Assembly: GCA_025061985.1 (NCBI GenBank) | Contig: JANXAW010000026.1 | Span: 29,742-93,741 of the forward strand | Direction of reading: 5' to 3' | DNA from: Fimbriimonadales bacterium | GTDB lineage: Bacteria; Armatimonadota; Fimbriimonadia; Fimbriimonadales; GBS-DC | DNA length: 64,000 nucleotides | Shown: positions 7,972 to 16,938 of the stretch, in pieces | Layout: every line of letters begins with the position of its first letter | Numbering within the stretch: the stretch's first letter is position 1 | The notes under the pieces: generated by a model | What the model saw: the letters and a program-made list of their open reading frames with translations, nothing else | Database searches by the model: none | Told to the model about the DNA's origin: nothing | Translations under genes and position numbers: made by a program

Positions 7972-10953
7972 ATGCAGGCAGTAATGCTTGAAGGGATCGC
8001 CTTCGAACAGCCCGAGCGTGCGGCTCGTCTTTGGGCGCGCTGGCGCGGTACGGGCGCGCAGGCAGAGCTGTTCGATACCTTTGCCCCTGTGCTGGTGGAT
8101 GCGCTCCGAGATGCCCCTGACCCCGACCGCTTGCTGCTGAACTTTGACCGTTGGCTGGAATCGCTTGGAGCCACGCTCACCTACTACCGCCTGTTTGCCG
8201 ACTCGCCTGCTGCGCTCAAGCCCGCGCTGACGCTGTTTGCCACTTCGCAGTACATGGCCGACACTGTCTTGCAAAACCCTGAACTAAGCGAGCTGTTGCT
8301 GGATGTGTCGTTGCTCACTCGCCCGCGAACGCGGGCGGATTTGCGTCGCGACGTGGCGCGTCTTTTCAAAGCCTGCACCACCTACTGGATGAAGTTAGAC
8401 CGTCTGCGCGCCTTCAAGCAACAGGAAGTGTTGCGCATCACTGCGCTCGATGTGTTGGGCAAAGCCTCTTTGCCAGAGGTGGCACGCCGATTGTCGGATT
8501 TGGCGGATGTATGCGTTGGCGCGGTGTTGGAAGCCTGCCATCAAGAGCTGAGCGCTCAGCAAGGTGTGTCGGGCGAACATGGGCTGAGCGTGATTGGCAT
8601 GGGCAAGTGGGGCGGGCGCGAGCTGAACTATAGCTCCGATATTGACCTCATCCTAATCTGTGCGGATCAGCCGCCCCTGCGTGGCGCGCGCGATCCCCTT
8701 GCCTACCTCACCAAGCTTGCGGAGATGCTGGTCAAAGCCCTCTCGGAGCCGATGCGCCGCGGGATTGTGTTTCGCGTGGATTTGCGCTTGCGCCCCGAAG
8801 GCAGGTTTGGTCCGCTGGTGCGTACGCTGAGTGCTGCTGTACACTACTACGAGAACTGGGCGGAGCTGTGGGAGCGTCAAGCGATGCTCAAGGCGCGCGT
8901 GTGCGCGGGCGACCCGCGCGTGGGTGCAACTTTCTTAGAGCAGCTGCAGGGCTGGCTGTACCGCCCTGCCTTCAGCGAGGCGGAGCTTGCCGAGCTTGCT
9001 GACCAACGCGCCCGCCTTGAGGCGCAAGCGCGCGCCCGCAACGCGCTTGAAACCGACATCAAAAACGGTTGGGGTGGCATCCGCGACATTGAGTTCGCCA
9101 CGCAAGCCCTACAGTTGATTTTGGGGGGCAAGTACCCACGCCTGCGCACGCCCAACACGCTGGAAGCGCTCCATCGGCTCAAGACGGCGCGCCTGCTATC
9201 CGCCGCTGAAGCCGACGCGCTCAGCAACGCCTACTGCTTCCTGCGCACCGTGGAGCATCGCCTGCAGATCCAGTACGGGCATCAAACCCACACACTGCCC
9301 AGCGCGCCTGCGGAACGCGCCCGCTTTGCCAAGCTCATGGGCTACGCCGATCCAAGCGCGTTCGAGGCTGACCTGCAACGCCATCGGGAAGTCGCCCACC
9401 AGTACCGCGAGCGCGTGCTGCGCACGCCTACCTCAGAGGCAGCAACAGGCGTTATCCAGTTGGAAGCGGTGAGCCAGCGTACGCTTGAACCGCTCACCCC
9501 GTTGCTAGGCACGCCCGAAGGCGAACCGCAGTGGCTACATGCGCTTCAAGAACTTGGCTTTAGGGAACCATCGCGTGCCTACTCCGTGCTAGTAGCTAAT
9601 ATCGTCGGCACACCGTACGGGATTCCCACGCCTGAGGCGCGTCGTGCCTTTGAAGCGGTACTACCCAAGATGCTTGCTGCCTGTGCCCGAACGCCTGACC
9701 CTGACCGCGCGCTGACTGGGCTGGAGCAGTTGGCAGACGCCTACCCAAACCGCGCCTCGCTGTTCGCTGCGTTTGCAGAGTCGCCTGAGGTGCTGACGCG
9801 CCTTGCGGAGTTGGCACAGGCGCCTCCACTGTGGAACCGCCTGCTGGCGCGCTTGGAGCTATTGGATATGCTGTTTGGCGAGGAGATTGTGGCGCGTGGC
9901 GCCAAAAGCCGTGCACAGCATGCGGAAGCCCTACAGCAACGCCTCAGCCATTGCCGCACTGTGAATGCACGCCTAACCAATCTTGCAGCCTATGCGCGGC
10001 GCGAGCAGCTGCGCATCGGCGCTCGTGACCTGTGGGGCGAAACCAGCCCTGAGCAAACCGCACGCGACCTTACTGCCTTAGCTGAAGTATTGCTTATCCA
10101 GCTTTGGCAGACGCTCGCCCCTGATGTACCGATCCTGATTATCGGCTGGGGCAGTTTGGGTGCGGGCGACCTCGGCTACCGCAGCGACTGGGATATCGCC
10201 TTCGCTTGCGCCGACACTGCTGACCTTGAGCGCGTGCATGCGTGCGCCCAACAGTTCCTAAGCCACTGCCAGCAACTGGCTGAGCAAGGCGCGTTTCGCC
10301 CCGTAGATACGCAGCTGCGCCCTGAGGGCAAAGCGGGTGCGCTGGTACGCACGCTCTTGGGCTGGGCAAGCTACTTTGCGAACACTGCCGAGCCGTGGGA
10401 ACGGTTGGCTGCCCTTCGCGCACGCCCGCTCAATCCCGAATCGCCCCTCAGCGAGCCGTTTCTGCACGCGCTAAACGCCTTCCGCTACGGCACGCCGCCT
10501 ACGCCTGAAGCCTTGCAAGCAATGCATCACCTCATCCAGCGCGCGCTCACCGAGCGCGTACCCCCCACTCAGTTGCAAAACCACCTCAAGCTAGGGCGTG
10601 CGGGGCAAGCCGTCATTGATTTCCTCACCCACTGGCTGGTCGTGCAGCACGCCACCCTACAAGACCACCCGCACTCCCTTGAAACCTGCGCGCAGTTAGA
10701 GTGGCTGTGGCGTCGCGGTCTCATAGAGCGTGCCGACCACGATGCACTGGTTGAGGCATGGCAGTTTCTGTACCATCTGCGCAACCGATTGACGCTGCTG
10801 TTTGACCACGCGCCCGAAACACTTCCTACGGGCGAGGCGTTAGAGACCGTCGCACGAAGCCTTAACTTCCCCAACGGGCACGCGCTGCAAGCAGCCGTTC
10901 AGGAACATCAGGCGAATCTTCGGGCAATCGCAGAGCGGTTCTGGCATCGCTAA
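7972..10953 (+). CDS. glnE: Glutamine synthetase adenylyltransferase / deadenylylase
   Basis: Bifunctional enzyme that adds and removes AMP on glutamine synthetase in response to nitrogen status through PII. At 993 residues it is close to the usual ~950. Two nucleotidyltransferase domains are visible. The N-terminal deadenylylase has GMGKWGGRELNYSSDIDLI (about residues 208-226). The C-terminal adenylyltransferase has GWGSLGAGDLGYRSDWDIAF (about 725-744). In the second domain the usual lysine of GxGKLG is a serine, while both catalytic aspartates of SDxD remain. The gene starts 18 nt after the amidotransferase, suggesting one nitrogen-related transcript. No glnA or glnB is in the window. Confidence 0.93.
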   Translation: MQAVMLEGIAFEQPERAARLWARWRGTGAQAELFDTFAPVLVDALRDAPDPDRLLLNFDRWLESLGATLTYYRLFADSPAALKPALTLFATSQYMADTVLQNPELSELLLDVSLLTRPRTRADLRRDVARLFKACTTYWMKLDRLRAFKQQEVLRITALDVLGKASLPEVARRLSDLADVCVGAVLEACHQELSAQQGVSGEHGLSVIGMGKWGGRELNYSSDIDLILICADQPPLRGARDPLAYLTKLAEMLVKALSEPMRRGIVFRVDLRLRPEGRFGPLVRTLSAAVHYYENWAELWERQAMLKARVCAGDPRVGATFLEQLQGWLYRPAFSEAELAELADQRARLEAQARARNALETDIKNGWGGIRDIEFATQALQLILGGKYPRLRTPNTLEALHRLKTARLLSAAEADALSNAYCFLRTVEHRLQIQYGHQTHTLPSAPAERARFAKLMGYADPSAFEADLQRHREVAHQYRERVLRTPTSEAATGVIQLEAVSQRTLEPLTPLLGTPEGEPQWLHALQELGFREPSRAYSVLVANIVGTPYGIPTPEARRAFEAVLPKMLAACARTPDPDRALTGLEQLADAYPNRASLFAAFAESPEVLTRLAELAQAPPLWNRLLARLELLDMLFGEEIVARGAKSRAQHAEALQQRLSHCRTVNARLTNLAAYARREQLRIGARDLWGETSPEQTARDLTALAEVLLIQLWQTLAPDVPILIIGWGSLGAGDLGYRSDWDIAFACADTADLERVHACAQQFLSHCQQLAEQGAFRPVDTQLRPEGKAGALVRTLLGWASYFANTAEPWERLAALRARPLNPESPLSEPFLHALNAFRYGTPPTPEALQAMHHLIQRALTERVPPTQLQNHLKLGRAGQAVIDFLTHWLVVQHATLQDHPHSLETCAQLEWLWRRGLIERADHDALVEAWQFLYHLRNRLTLLFDHAPETLPTGEALETVARSLNFPNGHALQAAVQEHQANLRAIAERFWHR

Positions 10954-10978
10954 GCGCCTTTCGGCGCGATGATACAGG

Positions 10979-10984
10979 TATCAT
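10979..10984 (+). promoter_or_regulatory. -10 box of CAP-domain gene, near-leaderless
   Basis: GG-TATCAT ends 6 nt before ATG 10991. With the usual 6-7 nt from -10 box to transcription start, the mRNA would begin at or within 1-2 nt of the start codon. Confidence 0.6.
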
Positions 10985-10990
10985 ACGGAC

Positions 10991-11455
10991 ATGCAACAAC
11001 AGCGCCGTGAGCCACCAAAAGAGCCAACCGAGCGCGAACTGCGCGCGATAGAACAGCGCGTGCACCAGCTCGTCAACGAACAGCGCAAACGCTTCAAGTT
11101 GCCGCCGTTAGCATGGCGCGAGGATGTTGCCCGCGCTGCCCGCGACCACAGCAAAAACATGGCAGAGCGCAACTTCTTCAGCCACACTGACCCCCGCTTG
11201 GGCGATGTAGATAAGCGACTGAACCGCTTTCGCATCCCATGGCGCGCTTGCGGTGAGAACATCTCAGTGCTGCAGGGCTACAAAGACCCCGCGCGCGTCG
11301 CCGTCCAAGGCTGGATGAGCAGCCCCGAACACCGCGCCAACATCTTGCGCAAAGAGTTCACCCACGAGGGCGTCGGCGTCTTCTACCGCAGGCGCGACCA
11401 GCGCTACTACTTCACCCAAATCTTCATCCGCCCTCCAGAGGAACCTAAGCGGTAG
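10991..11455 (+). CDS. CAP/SCP domain protein without signal peptide
   Basis: A 154-residue CAP (cysteine-rich secretory, antigen 5, PR-1) domain protein, like the bacterial YkwD group. Recognisable parts are VNEQRKRFKLPPLAW, the histidine in ARDHSKNMAERNFFSH, GENI, WMSSPEHRANIL and the closing YYFTQIF strand. The two histidines and glutamate of the CAP cavity are kept. Family members are normally secreted, but this protein starts with a charged, non-hydrophobic MQQQRREPPKEP segment and no in-frame start lies upstream, so it may be cytoplasmic or exported in another way. No function is established for most bacterial CAP proteins. Confidence 0.85.
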   Translation: MQQQRREPPKEPTERELRAIEQRVHQLVNEQRKRFKLPPLAWREDVARAARDHSKNMAERNFFSHTDPRLGDVDKRLNRFRIPWRACGENISVLQGYKDPARVAVQGWMSSPEHRANILRKEFTHEGVGVFYRRRDQRYYFTQIFIRPPEEPKR

Positions 11456-11504
11456 GAACAACGTAGCGCCGCCGCCCCGTAGCACCAGCATCCACCGACA
11501 AAGT

Positions 11505-11531
11505 AGGGGCAGACCCAGAGAGTCTGCCCCT
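11505..11531. terminator. Bidirectional hairpin between convergent genes
   Basis: A perfect 10-bp stem (AGGGGCAGAC, 11505-11514, with its complement 11522-11531) and a 7-nt loop sit between the CAP gene and the convergent secreted hypothetical gene. No T-run follows, only a weak ACTTT on the minus side. Confidence 0.5.
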
Positions 11532-11599
11532 GAAAGCGTATCCCAAGATGCCTTTCCTCAGCGCCAGCTATCCCGCTGCCGCTGCGCATCCCAAACGTA

Positions 11600-12733
11600 C
11601 TACAGCCGATTCGCCGAAGAACCCGCCTCAATCAGATACCAGCGACCATCTACTCGCTCGAAGGTGTAGTGGATGTAGACCAAGCGACGGATGCCCGTTG
11701 CCTCGTCGATGTAATGATGCTCGCCGCGCACTACAAGCTGCGTCTCGCCCCGTTTGGAGATGCGCGTGAAGCGAATCTGCTCGGTCTTGACCGCACGGAT
11801 GGCGTCCCGCGTAAGCTCTATAAAGTCTTGTGCAGGTAGCGAGTATGCGTACTGCCCGTCTAGGTAGATTGCTATGTAGCTATTCGGGCGGATGTAGCGC
11901 TCGACAAAGCTTGGGTCGCGCAGCAGCCACGCAGCCCGCAGGTCGCTCAGCAACCGTTGCTGCTCATCGGGCTGACGACGCTCCAAGTAGTAGGGCGACT
12001 CGATCTGCAAAGGTACTTCCACGAACACAGTGGACTGAGGTGGCATGTATGCCACTCGGTAGACCACGATAAACGGTGGGCACGGGTCGTAGTACCAATA
12101 CGGCGCGTAGACGACGCGGTACGGCTCTGGATGCACATAGTAGTAGCGGTAGCTGAAGCGGAACCGCCCTAACTGATACTCCACATAGAAGCCCCCGTAG
12201 GCGTAAGTTGGATCGATAGGTACCAGCACGTAGCGATCGCGCCATCGGTGTGGGTTGAGTAGCTCTGCTTGGCGCACCAGCGCGGGCAGATTCGAGCCTT
12301 GGATCGGTGTTGGACGGTTCAGCTCCTCAGGCGTGGGTGGGGTCAGCACAGGGCGCGCTTCAAACGGCACGGGGCGTGCCTCCAGCGGCACGCGCCGCCC
12401 TTCCAGCGGCACACGCCCGATGTCAGCAGGTGTTTGCTCTCGATTGTCGCGTTGTTGTGGCGCGTTTTGGGCAGTAGAACTCACGCCCCCAGCAGACGTG
12501 CTGTCGCCCCGTCGCTGCTTCTTGCGGAACGGGTTCTCTTCCTCTTGGCTGGAAGGTGCCCGCGAAGGCTGCGAGCTATTGCTCTGCTCGCGGTTTTCGA
12601 TACGGCGTGGCTTGTTCCCTTGGTCGTCTTCTTGAACAAACGCTGACTCCGTTGTCGTGGCGGATGCTTCCACACTTGCGCCCACAAGCCCAGCGCAAAG
12701 TGCAACGCTTGCGATAAGCCACAAGTACCGCAT
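11600..12733 (-). CDS. Secreted hypothetical protein with low-complexity linker and NTF2-like C-terminus
   Basis: I do not recognise this 377-residue protein by name. The ATG at 12733 is chosen because it has a CAGGGGG site and opens a signal peptide (MRYLWLIASVALCAGLVGAS). A disordered Ser/Gln/Arg-rich stretch follows (about 25-105). Next come three near-copies of RVPLEA/RPVPFEA, then a Tyr/Pro-rich part with YYYVHPEPYRVVYAPYWYY. The last ~110 residues (LLSDLRAAWLLRDPSFVERY to the end) look like an NTF2/SnoaL-type fold: a helix pair, then strands ending in FERVDGRWYLIEAG. A TACAAT preceded by GG lies at 12757-12752. It is probably an envelope protein; its role is unknown. Confidence 0.7.
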   Translation of the reverse strand: MRYLWLIASVALCAGLVGASVEASATTTESAFVQEDDQGNKPRRIENREQSNSSQPSRAPSSQEEENPFRKKQRRGDSTSAGGVSSTAQNAPQQRDNREQTPADIGRVPLEGRRVPLEARPVPFEARPVLTPPTPEELNRPTPIQGSNLPALVRQAELLNPHRWRDRYVLVPIDPTYAYGGFYVEYQLGRFRFSYRYYYVHPEPYRVVYAPYWYYDPCPPFIVVYRVAYMPPQSTVFVEVPLQIESPYYLERRQPDEQQRLLSDLRAAWLLRDPSFVERYIRPNSYIAIYLDGQYAYSLPAQDFIELTRDAIRAVKTEQIRFTRISKRGETQLVVRGEHHYIDEATGIRRLVYIHYTFERVDGRWYLIEAGSSANRL

Positions 12734-12838
12734 AACAACCCCCTGCCTTAGATTGTACCCGCGACGGGCAACGCACAGTGCCTCACCCCATACGAGTAGG
12801 TAAGGTTGGCACTTGTTGCGCAGGCACAATACCGCCCG

Positions 12839-12854
12839 AGGCGCAGGTGCGCCT
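12839..12854 (-). terminator. Short hairpin downstream of the BtuF-like gene
   Basis: AGGCGC-ACCT-GCGCCT on the minus strand, a 6-bp stem starting 4 nt after the stop codon. It has no T-run; possibly a weak terminator or a 3'-end stabiliser. Confidence 0.35.
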
Positions 12855-12858
12855 TAGA

Positions 12859-13746
12859 TTAGACGCTCAAAGAAGCCGTTGCATTACACAGCGCCAGCTG
12901 ATCCGCCAGCCACTCCAGCGAGTCTGCAAGGCGCGGTCCAGGGCGACTGAAGTACATGTTGCCGTCCGTAATAAACACGGCGCCACGTCGCACGGCAGGC
13001 AGGTCGTGCCAGCCTGGCATCGCTTCCAAAGCAGGCATATCCTGCAAGGTGCGCTCCACGGCGAACCCGCAGCAGGCAATCACGATGGCTTCGGGCTGCC
13101 AGCGCAGCACCTCGTCCCAGCTTAGGCGGCGCGAGGGGCGTCCCGCAACGCCATGCCCATCAATGCCCCCAGCAAGTTGCACCAGCTCAGGTGTCCAGTG
13201 CCCGCAGCTGAAAGGCGGATCGAGCCACTCTAAGAAAGTCACCCGCACAGGCGGGCGGTTGCGCGTGCGCTGGCGCACGCGCTCTATGCGTGCCTTGAAC
13301 TCAGCCACCAAAGCACGCCCCCGCTCAGGCACGCCCGCCGCGTCTGCCACCATCTGAAAGGTATCCATCACTCCCTGCAGCGTGGTTGGCTCGAGGTTTA
13401 GCACCCGCGTGCGCGGACTGAGCATCGCTACTGCCTCTTGCACCGTGTTGTATGACACGGCACACACACTACATAAAGCCTGCGTAATCAGCAAGTCAGG
13501 ATCCAACTGGCGCAGCAGCTCCAAATCCAGCCCATAGAGGGTGGCGTGCGTCATCAGCGTCTCAGAGACCATGCGGTCAATCTCGCGGCTGGGCAGGTCG
13601 GGCGGAATGAGGCTATAAGTAATCACGGGGCGGTCTAAAATCTCTGGCGGATAGTCGCACTCATGGCTGCGGGCAACCAGATAGTCCCCCAATCCAAGCG
13701 CACATACAATCTCAGTGGCACTGGGCAGCAGCGAAACAATCCGCAT
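12859..13746 (-). CDS. BtuF-like cobalamin-binding protein (periplasmic-binding fold, no signal peptide)
   Basis: A 295-residue member of the class III periplasmic-binding fold family (COG0614). The opening MRIVSLLPSATEIVCALGL and RSHECDYP are typical of the group annotated as cobalamin-binding proteins. LITQALCSVCAVS and FSCGHWTPELVQLAGG are further family stretches. Classic BtuF is exported, but this protein starts directly at the first beta strand with no signal peptide. The start is supported by a TATAAT 6 nt upstream. No BtuCD transporter genes are nearby, so a transport role is uncertain; corrinoid salvage or sensing is possible. Confidence 0.8.
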   Translation of the reverse strand: MRIVSLLPSATEIVCALGLGDYLVARSHECDYPPEILDRPVITYSLIPPDLPSREIDRMVSETLMTHATLYGLDLELLRQLDPDLLITQALCSVCAVSYNTVQEAVAMLSPRTRVLNLEPTTLQGVMDTFQMVADAAGVPERGRALVAEFKARIERVRQRTRNRPPVRVTFLEWLDPPFSCGHWTPELVQLAGGIDGHGVAGRPSRRLSWDEVLRWQPEAIVIACCGFAVERTLQDMPALEAMPGWHDLPAVRRGAVFITDGNMYFSRPGPRLADSLEWLADQLALCNATASLSV

Positions 13747-13752
13747 ACGCCG

Positions 13753-13758
13753 ATTATA
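13753..13758 (-). promoter_or_regulatory. -10 box of BtuF-like gene, near-leaderless
   Basis: GG-TATAAT on the minus strand ends 6 nt before ATG 13746. Confidence 0.65.
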
Positions 13759-13818
13759 CCTCTGAAGGCGCCGCTCTCCACCGCAACATAACTAACGCAA
13801 TAGCGCTGCCGTCATAGG

Positions 13819-13824
13819 TACAAT
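13819..13824 (+). promoter_or_regulatory. -10 box of panB, near-leaderless
   Basis: GG-TACAAT ends 8 nt before ATG 13833. No Shine-Dalgarno site fits in between. Confidence 0.6.
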
Positions 13825-13832
13825 CTCTTCTG

Positions 13833-14642
13833 ATGCCCGATAAAGTCACAACCCGCACGTTGCAGCAAATGAAGGTGCAGGGGCGACGCATTGTTGCCCT
13901 GACCGCCTACGATTATCCCTCCGCTCAGTTGGCAGACGCTGCGGGCGTGGACGTGATTTTGGTGGGCGACTCAGTGGGCAACACGGTGCTGGGCTATGAG
14001 AACACCCTGCCTGTGCAACTGGAGGAGATTTTGCATCACCTCCGGGCGGTTCGCCGCGGTGTGCAACGCGCCTTGCTGGTTGCTGACATGCCGTTCCTAA
14101 CTTACGGCGTATCGGTAGAGGAGGCGGTCTACAATGCAGGCAAGCTGATTCAGGCAGGTGCGGAGGCGGTCAAAGTGGAGGGCGCCAGCCCGCGCGTGCT
14201 GGAGTCGATTCGCGCGATGGTCGGCATCGGCATCCCCGTGATGGCACACTTGGGGCTAACCCCGCAGTCGATTCACCAGTTTGGCGGCTATCGGCTTCAA
14301 GGGCGCACCGCCCCTGAGCAGGAGGCGTTGGTACAATCAGCGCACGCGGTGCAGGAAGCGGGCGCGTTCAGCCTTGTGTTAGAGGTCATCCCCGCCAGCC
14401 TCGCCCAACGAATCACCCAGGAACTGCGCATCCCCACGATTGGCATCGGCGCGGGCCCGCATTGCGACGGAGAAATCCAAGTGTGGCACGACATCTTGGG
14501 GCTGAGCCCGCACCAGTACAAGCACACTAAGCGCTACGCCCACCTGCGCGAGACCATCCTCAACGCCTTGCGCCAGTATGTTGAGGAAGTGCGCACGGGT
14601 CAGTTCCCCACCCTTGAGCAAAGCTTTGAGGTGAAATCGTGA
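13833..14642 (+). CDS. panB: 3-methyl-2-oxobutanoate hydroxymethyltransferase
   Basis: Transfers a hydroxymethyl group from methylenetetrahydrofolate to ketoisovalerate to make ketopantoate, the first committed step of pantothenate and coenzyme A synthesis. The length is standard (269 residues). The Mg2+ ligands are visible in LVGDSVGN and LVADMPFLTY, with the catalytic Glu in AVKVEGA. VMAHLGLTPQS and TIGIGAGPHCDGEIQVWHD are conserved barrel segments. The gene ends in a GTGA overlap with pyrE, indicating translational coupling. Other pan genes are not in view. Confidence 0.96.
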   Translation: MPDKVTTRTLQQMKVQGRRIVALTAYDYPSAQLADAAGVDVILVGDSVGNTVLGYENTLPVQLEEILHHLRAVRRGVQRALLVADMPFLTYGVSVEEAVYNAGKLIQAGAEAVKVEGASPRVLESIRAMVGIGIPVMAHLGLTPQSIHQFGGYRLQGRTAPEQEALVQSAHAVQEAGAFSLVLEVIPASLAQRITQELRIPTIGIGAGPHCDGEIQVWHDILGLSPHQYKHTKRYAHLRETILNALRQYVEEVRTGQFPTLEQSFEVKS

Positions 14643-15193
14643 GCGCGGAGCTGCTTCAGCAGATAGGCGCGGTTTTGCACGGGCACTTTCTGCTGACTTC
14701 TGGCAGGCACAGCGCCGTCTACTTTGAGAAGTTCCGCTTGCTGGAGCGACCGCGTCTGCTTAGCGAGTTCGTGGCAGCTATGCTGGCAGGATTGCCTGCG
14801 CAGCAGGCGCAGCTGGTGGTTGGTCCAACACTCGGTGGCGTGCTGGTGGCATACGAAGCGGCGCGTCAGTTAGGCATCCCCGCTGCTTACGCAGAGCGCG
14901 AAGGCGACAAACGCGCCTTCCGTCGCAACGGCGCACCTAAACCCCATACGCCCGTGCTGGTGGTAGACGATGTGCTGACCACAGGCACCTCCATCCGCGA
15001 GGTATTGGAGCTGCTGCAGGGCTACCAAGCGCAAGTGGTGGGCATTGGCGTGCTGATTGACCGCTCCGAGCAGCCAGTAGATTTCGGCGTGCCTTTCCAC
15101 TGCGCTTTGCGACTGCCTGCTTCCAGCTACGATCCATCTGAGTGCCCACTGTGCAAAGCGGGCATTCCCCTCACCAAGCGCGGCAGCCGCTGA
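14639..15193 (+). CDS. pyrE: Orotate phosphoribosyltransferase
   Basis: Makes OMP from orotate and PRPP in pyrimidine synthesis. It is 184 residues. The PRPP-binding motif LVVDDVLTTGTSIREVLE is complete, and the glycine-rich VVGPTLGGVLVAYEAAR segment precedes it. HFLLTSGRHSAVYFEKFRL is typical of PyrE. Translation starts at GTG 14639, overlapping the panB stop by 4 nt (GTGA). pyrF, the next enzyme, sits at the left end of the window rather than beside it. Confidence 0.95.
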   Translation: MSAELLQQIGAVLHGHFLLTSGRHSAVYFEKFRLLERPRLLSEFVAAMLAGLPAQQAQLVVGPTLGGVLVAYEAARQLGIPAAYAEREGDKRAFRRNGAPKPHTPVLVVDDVLTTGTSIREVLELLQGYQAQVVGIGVLIDRSEQPVDFGVPFHCALRLPASSYDPSECPLCKAGIPLTKRGSR

Positions 15194-15298
15194 GACGCAA
15201 AACACCCGCCTCATCCTTTTCGGCTTCCCCTTTCCAACAAACCTGCCTCGCGGTTCCCCACCTGCAAGGAGAAACCTGTGGGAGCCGAGCACAGTCGG

Positions 15299-15304
15299 TA
15301 TAAT
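15299..15304 (+). promoter_or_regulatory. -10 box of trkA-like gene, near-leaderless
   Basis: GG-TATAAT ends 9 nt before ATG 15314, with no Shine-Dalgarno sequence in the gap. Confidence 0.6.
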
Positions 15305-15313
15305 AAGCCCACT

Positions 15314-15979
15314 ATGTATGCGATTATCGCGGGCGGCGGTGGCATTGGCTACCACTTGACTAAGGCGCTCCATCAGCACGGCTACGAGGTCTTGCTCATT
15401 GAGAAAAACCGCAAGCGGGCGATGGATTTGGCAGACGACTTGGGCGAGCGCGTGATGTACGGCGACGCGTGCGAGGTGCGCGTACTAAACGAAGCAGGCG
15501 CGCGACGCGCCGATGTGGTGGTAGCAGCTACAGGCGACGACGAGGATAACCTTATCATCTGCCAATTGGCAAAAAACTACTTCAAAGTCAAGCGCGTGTT
15601 AGCCATTGTGCGCGACCCACGCCACGAAGCGCTCTTTGCACGACTGGGCATCCACGAAACGATTTGCAGCACGCGGTTCATTTTCAACATTCTGCAGCAA
15701 GAAGTAGAATACGGCGAGGTGTTGCCCATCGGAGCAATCATGCGCGGGCAAATTGAGGTCGTAGAAGCGGAAATCACGCCCGAATCGCCCGTGGCAGGCA
15801 AAAGCATCGGCGAAATCGAGCTGCCCCCTAAGACGCTCTTAGCAGCCGTAGTGCGTCATGGGCAACTCATGCTTGGCTTGGCGAACCTAATTTTGCAGCC
15901 GGGCGACACCGTGATTGCCCTCACCCCGCCCGAACACGAGCAACAGCTAGCTCGCATCATCCGCGGCACTGCACGCTAA
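15314..15979 (+). CDS. Potassium channel/transporter regulatory subunit (TrkA family, single RCK)
   Basis: A cytoplasmic gating subunit for Trk/Ktr-type potassium uptake. From ATG 15314 it is 221 residues with one TrkA_N (RCK) domain. That domain holds the dinucleotide site IAGGGGIGYHL (about 5-15), the acidic end of strand 2 (LIEKNR) and GDACEVRVL; a TrkA_C domain follows (about 135-215). One RCK pair per chain resembles KtrA or the CheR-like TrkA paralogues rather than the double-RCK TrkA of E. coli. A longer reading frame opens 36 nt upstream, but the promoter sits between the two starts, so ATG 15314 is preferred. No Trk/Ktr membrane subunit is adjacent. Confidence 0.88.
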   Translation: MYAIIAGGGGIGYHLTKALHQHGYEVLLIEKNRKRAMDLADDLGERVMYGDACEVRVLNEAGARRADVVVAATGDDEDNLIICQLAKNYFKVKRVLAIVRDPRHEALFARLGIHETICSTRFIFNILQQEVEYGEVLPIGAIMRGQIEVVEAEITPESPVAGKSIGEIELPPKTLLAAVVRHGQLMLGLANLILQPGDTVIALTPPEHEQQLARIIRGTAR

Positions 15980-16034
15980 GTCGTACAAGCGCGCTGGCGG
16001 TGGTGAGGAGTGGAGCTATCCCAACGGTCAGGGG

Positions 16035-16931
16035 CTAATGCGTGCGCTCCACGGCATAGGCTGCCAGCCAGCGCAGCGGTTCGGCACGCTGATCGAAGTC
16101 GCAAAGCGCACTTAGCGCCTCTTGATACGCTTGGCGGGCATGCGCGCGAGCCGTTTCTATCCCGAAGAGGGCAGTGTAGGTTGCCTTGCGACGGGCGCGA
16201 TCGGAGCCAACAGGCTTACCTAACTGCTCAGGCGTAGCAGTCTCGTTGAGAATATCGTCGGTAATCTGAAACGCCAGCCCGAGCGCACGGCTGTAGGCAT
16301 CTAATGCACTCAGTTGGTGGGGCGTCGCCCCTGCCAAGAGTGCCCCTGAAAGCACGCTGGCGCGAATTAGCGCACCCGTCTTGCGCGTGTGTATCGCGCG
16401 TAACTGCTCAGCGGAAACCGTTTCCCCTTCGCTTAGGATGTCCTCCGCCTGACCACCACACATCCCCTGCAACCCTGTGGCATCCGCTATTAGGTGTAGC
16501 ACGGCGACAACATGCTCGGCGGGGCTGAAATCCGCTTGGCGGGCAATCAGTTCAAACGCTTTTGCAAACAGCGCATCGCCTGCCAAAATCGCCATCGCCT
16601 CGCCGTACTTAACCCACACCGTAGGCTGTCCACGACGCAGGCGGTCATTGTCCATCGCAGGCAAATCGTCGTGCACCAAGCTAAAAGCGTGAATAAGCTC
16701 CAGCGCACAAGCAGTCGGCAACACCCGCTCAGCATTGCCCCCCAAGGCCTCCGCAGCCGCGATACACAGGATTGGGCGCAGACGTTTGCCCGCCCCTAAC
16801 GCAGCGTAGCGCATCGCCTCAGGCAACTGACGTGGCAAGGGCTGGTCATACGCAAGATACGCCTCTAACGCGCGGTTCACCAGTACCACACGAGGCGCCA
16901 GATACTCCTGCAAGCGCGCCTGCCACTCCAT
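16035..16931 (-). CDS. Polyprenyl (farnesyl/geranylgeranyl) diphosphate synthase
   Basis: Chain-elongating isoprenyl diphosphate synthase of about 298 residues; IspA-like. The first Asp-rich motif with its type II spacing, VHDDLPAMDNDRLRRG, and GAGKRLRP, KTGALI and GKPVGSD are conserved. The second motif reads DDILN instead of the usual DDxxD, so the last aspartate is replaced by asparagine. Two in-frame ATGs exist (16937 and 16931). A TATTCT ending 7 nt before the second makes 16931 the better start if the mRNA is leaderless. Product chain length cannot be deduced with certainty, though residues before the first motif (LIHAFSLVHDD) fit a short-chain synthase. Confidence 0.9.
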   Translation of the reverse strand: MEWQARLQEYLAPRVVLVNRALEAYLAYDQPLPRQLPEAMRYAALGAGKRLRPILCIAAAEALGGNAERVLPTACALELIHAFSLVHDDLPAMDNDRLRRGQPTVWVKYGEAMAILAGDALFAKAFELIARQADFSPAEHVVAVLHLIADATGLQGMCGGQAEDILSEGETVSAEQLRAIHTRKTGALIRASVLSGALLAGATPHQLSALDAYSRALGLAFQITDDILNETATPEQLGKPVGSDRARRKATYTALFGIETARAHARQAYQEALSALCDFDQRAEPLRWLAAYAVERTH

Positions 16932-16938
16932 CGGCATA

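Noticed and set aside
12734..12858. Possible cobalamin riboswitch near the BtuF-like gene
   Set aside because: The region lies downstream of that gene, not upstream, is only 125 bp long and lacks the B12-box core; the gene itself has a leaderless-type start.
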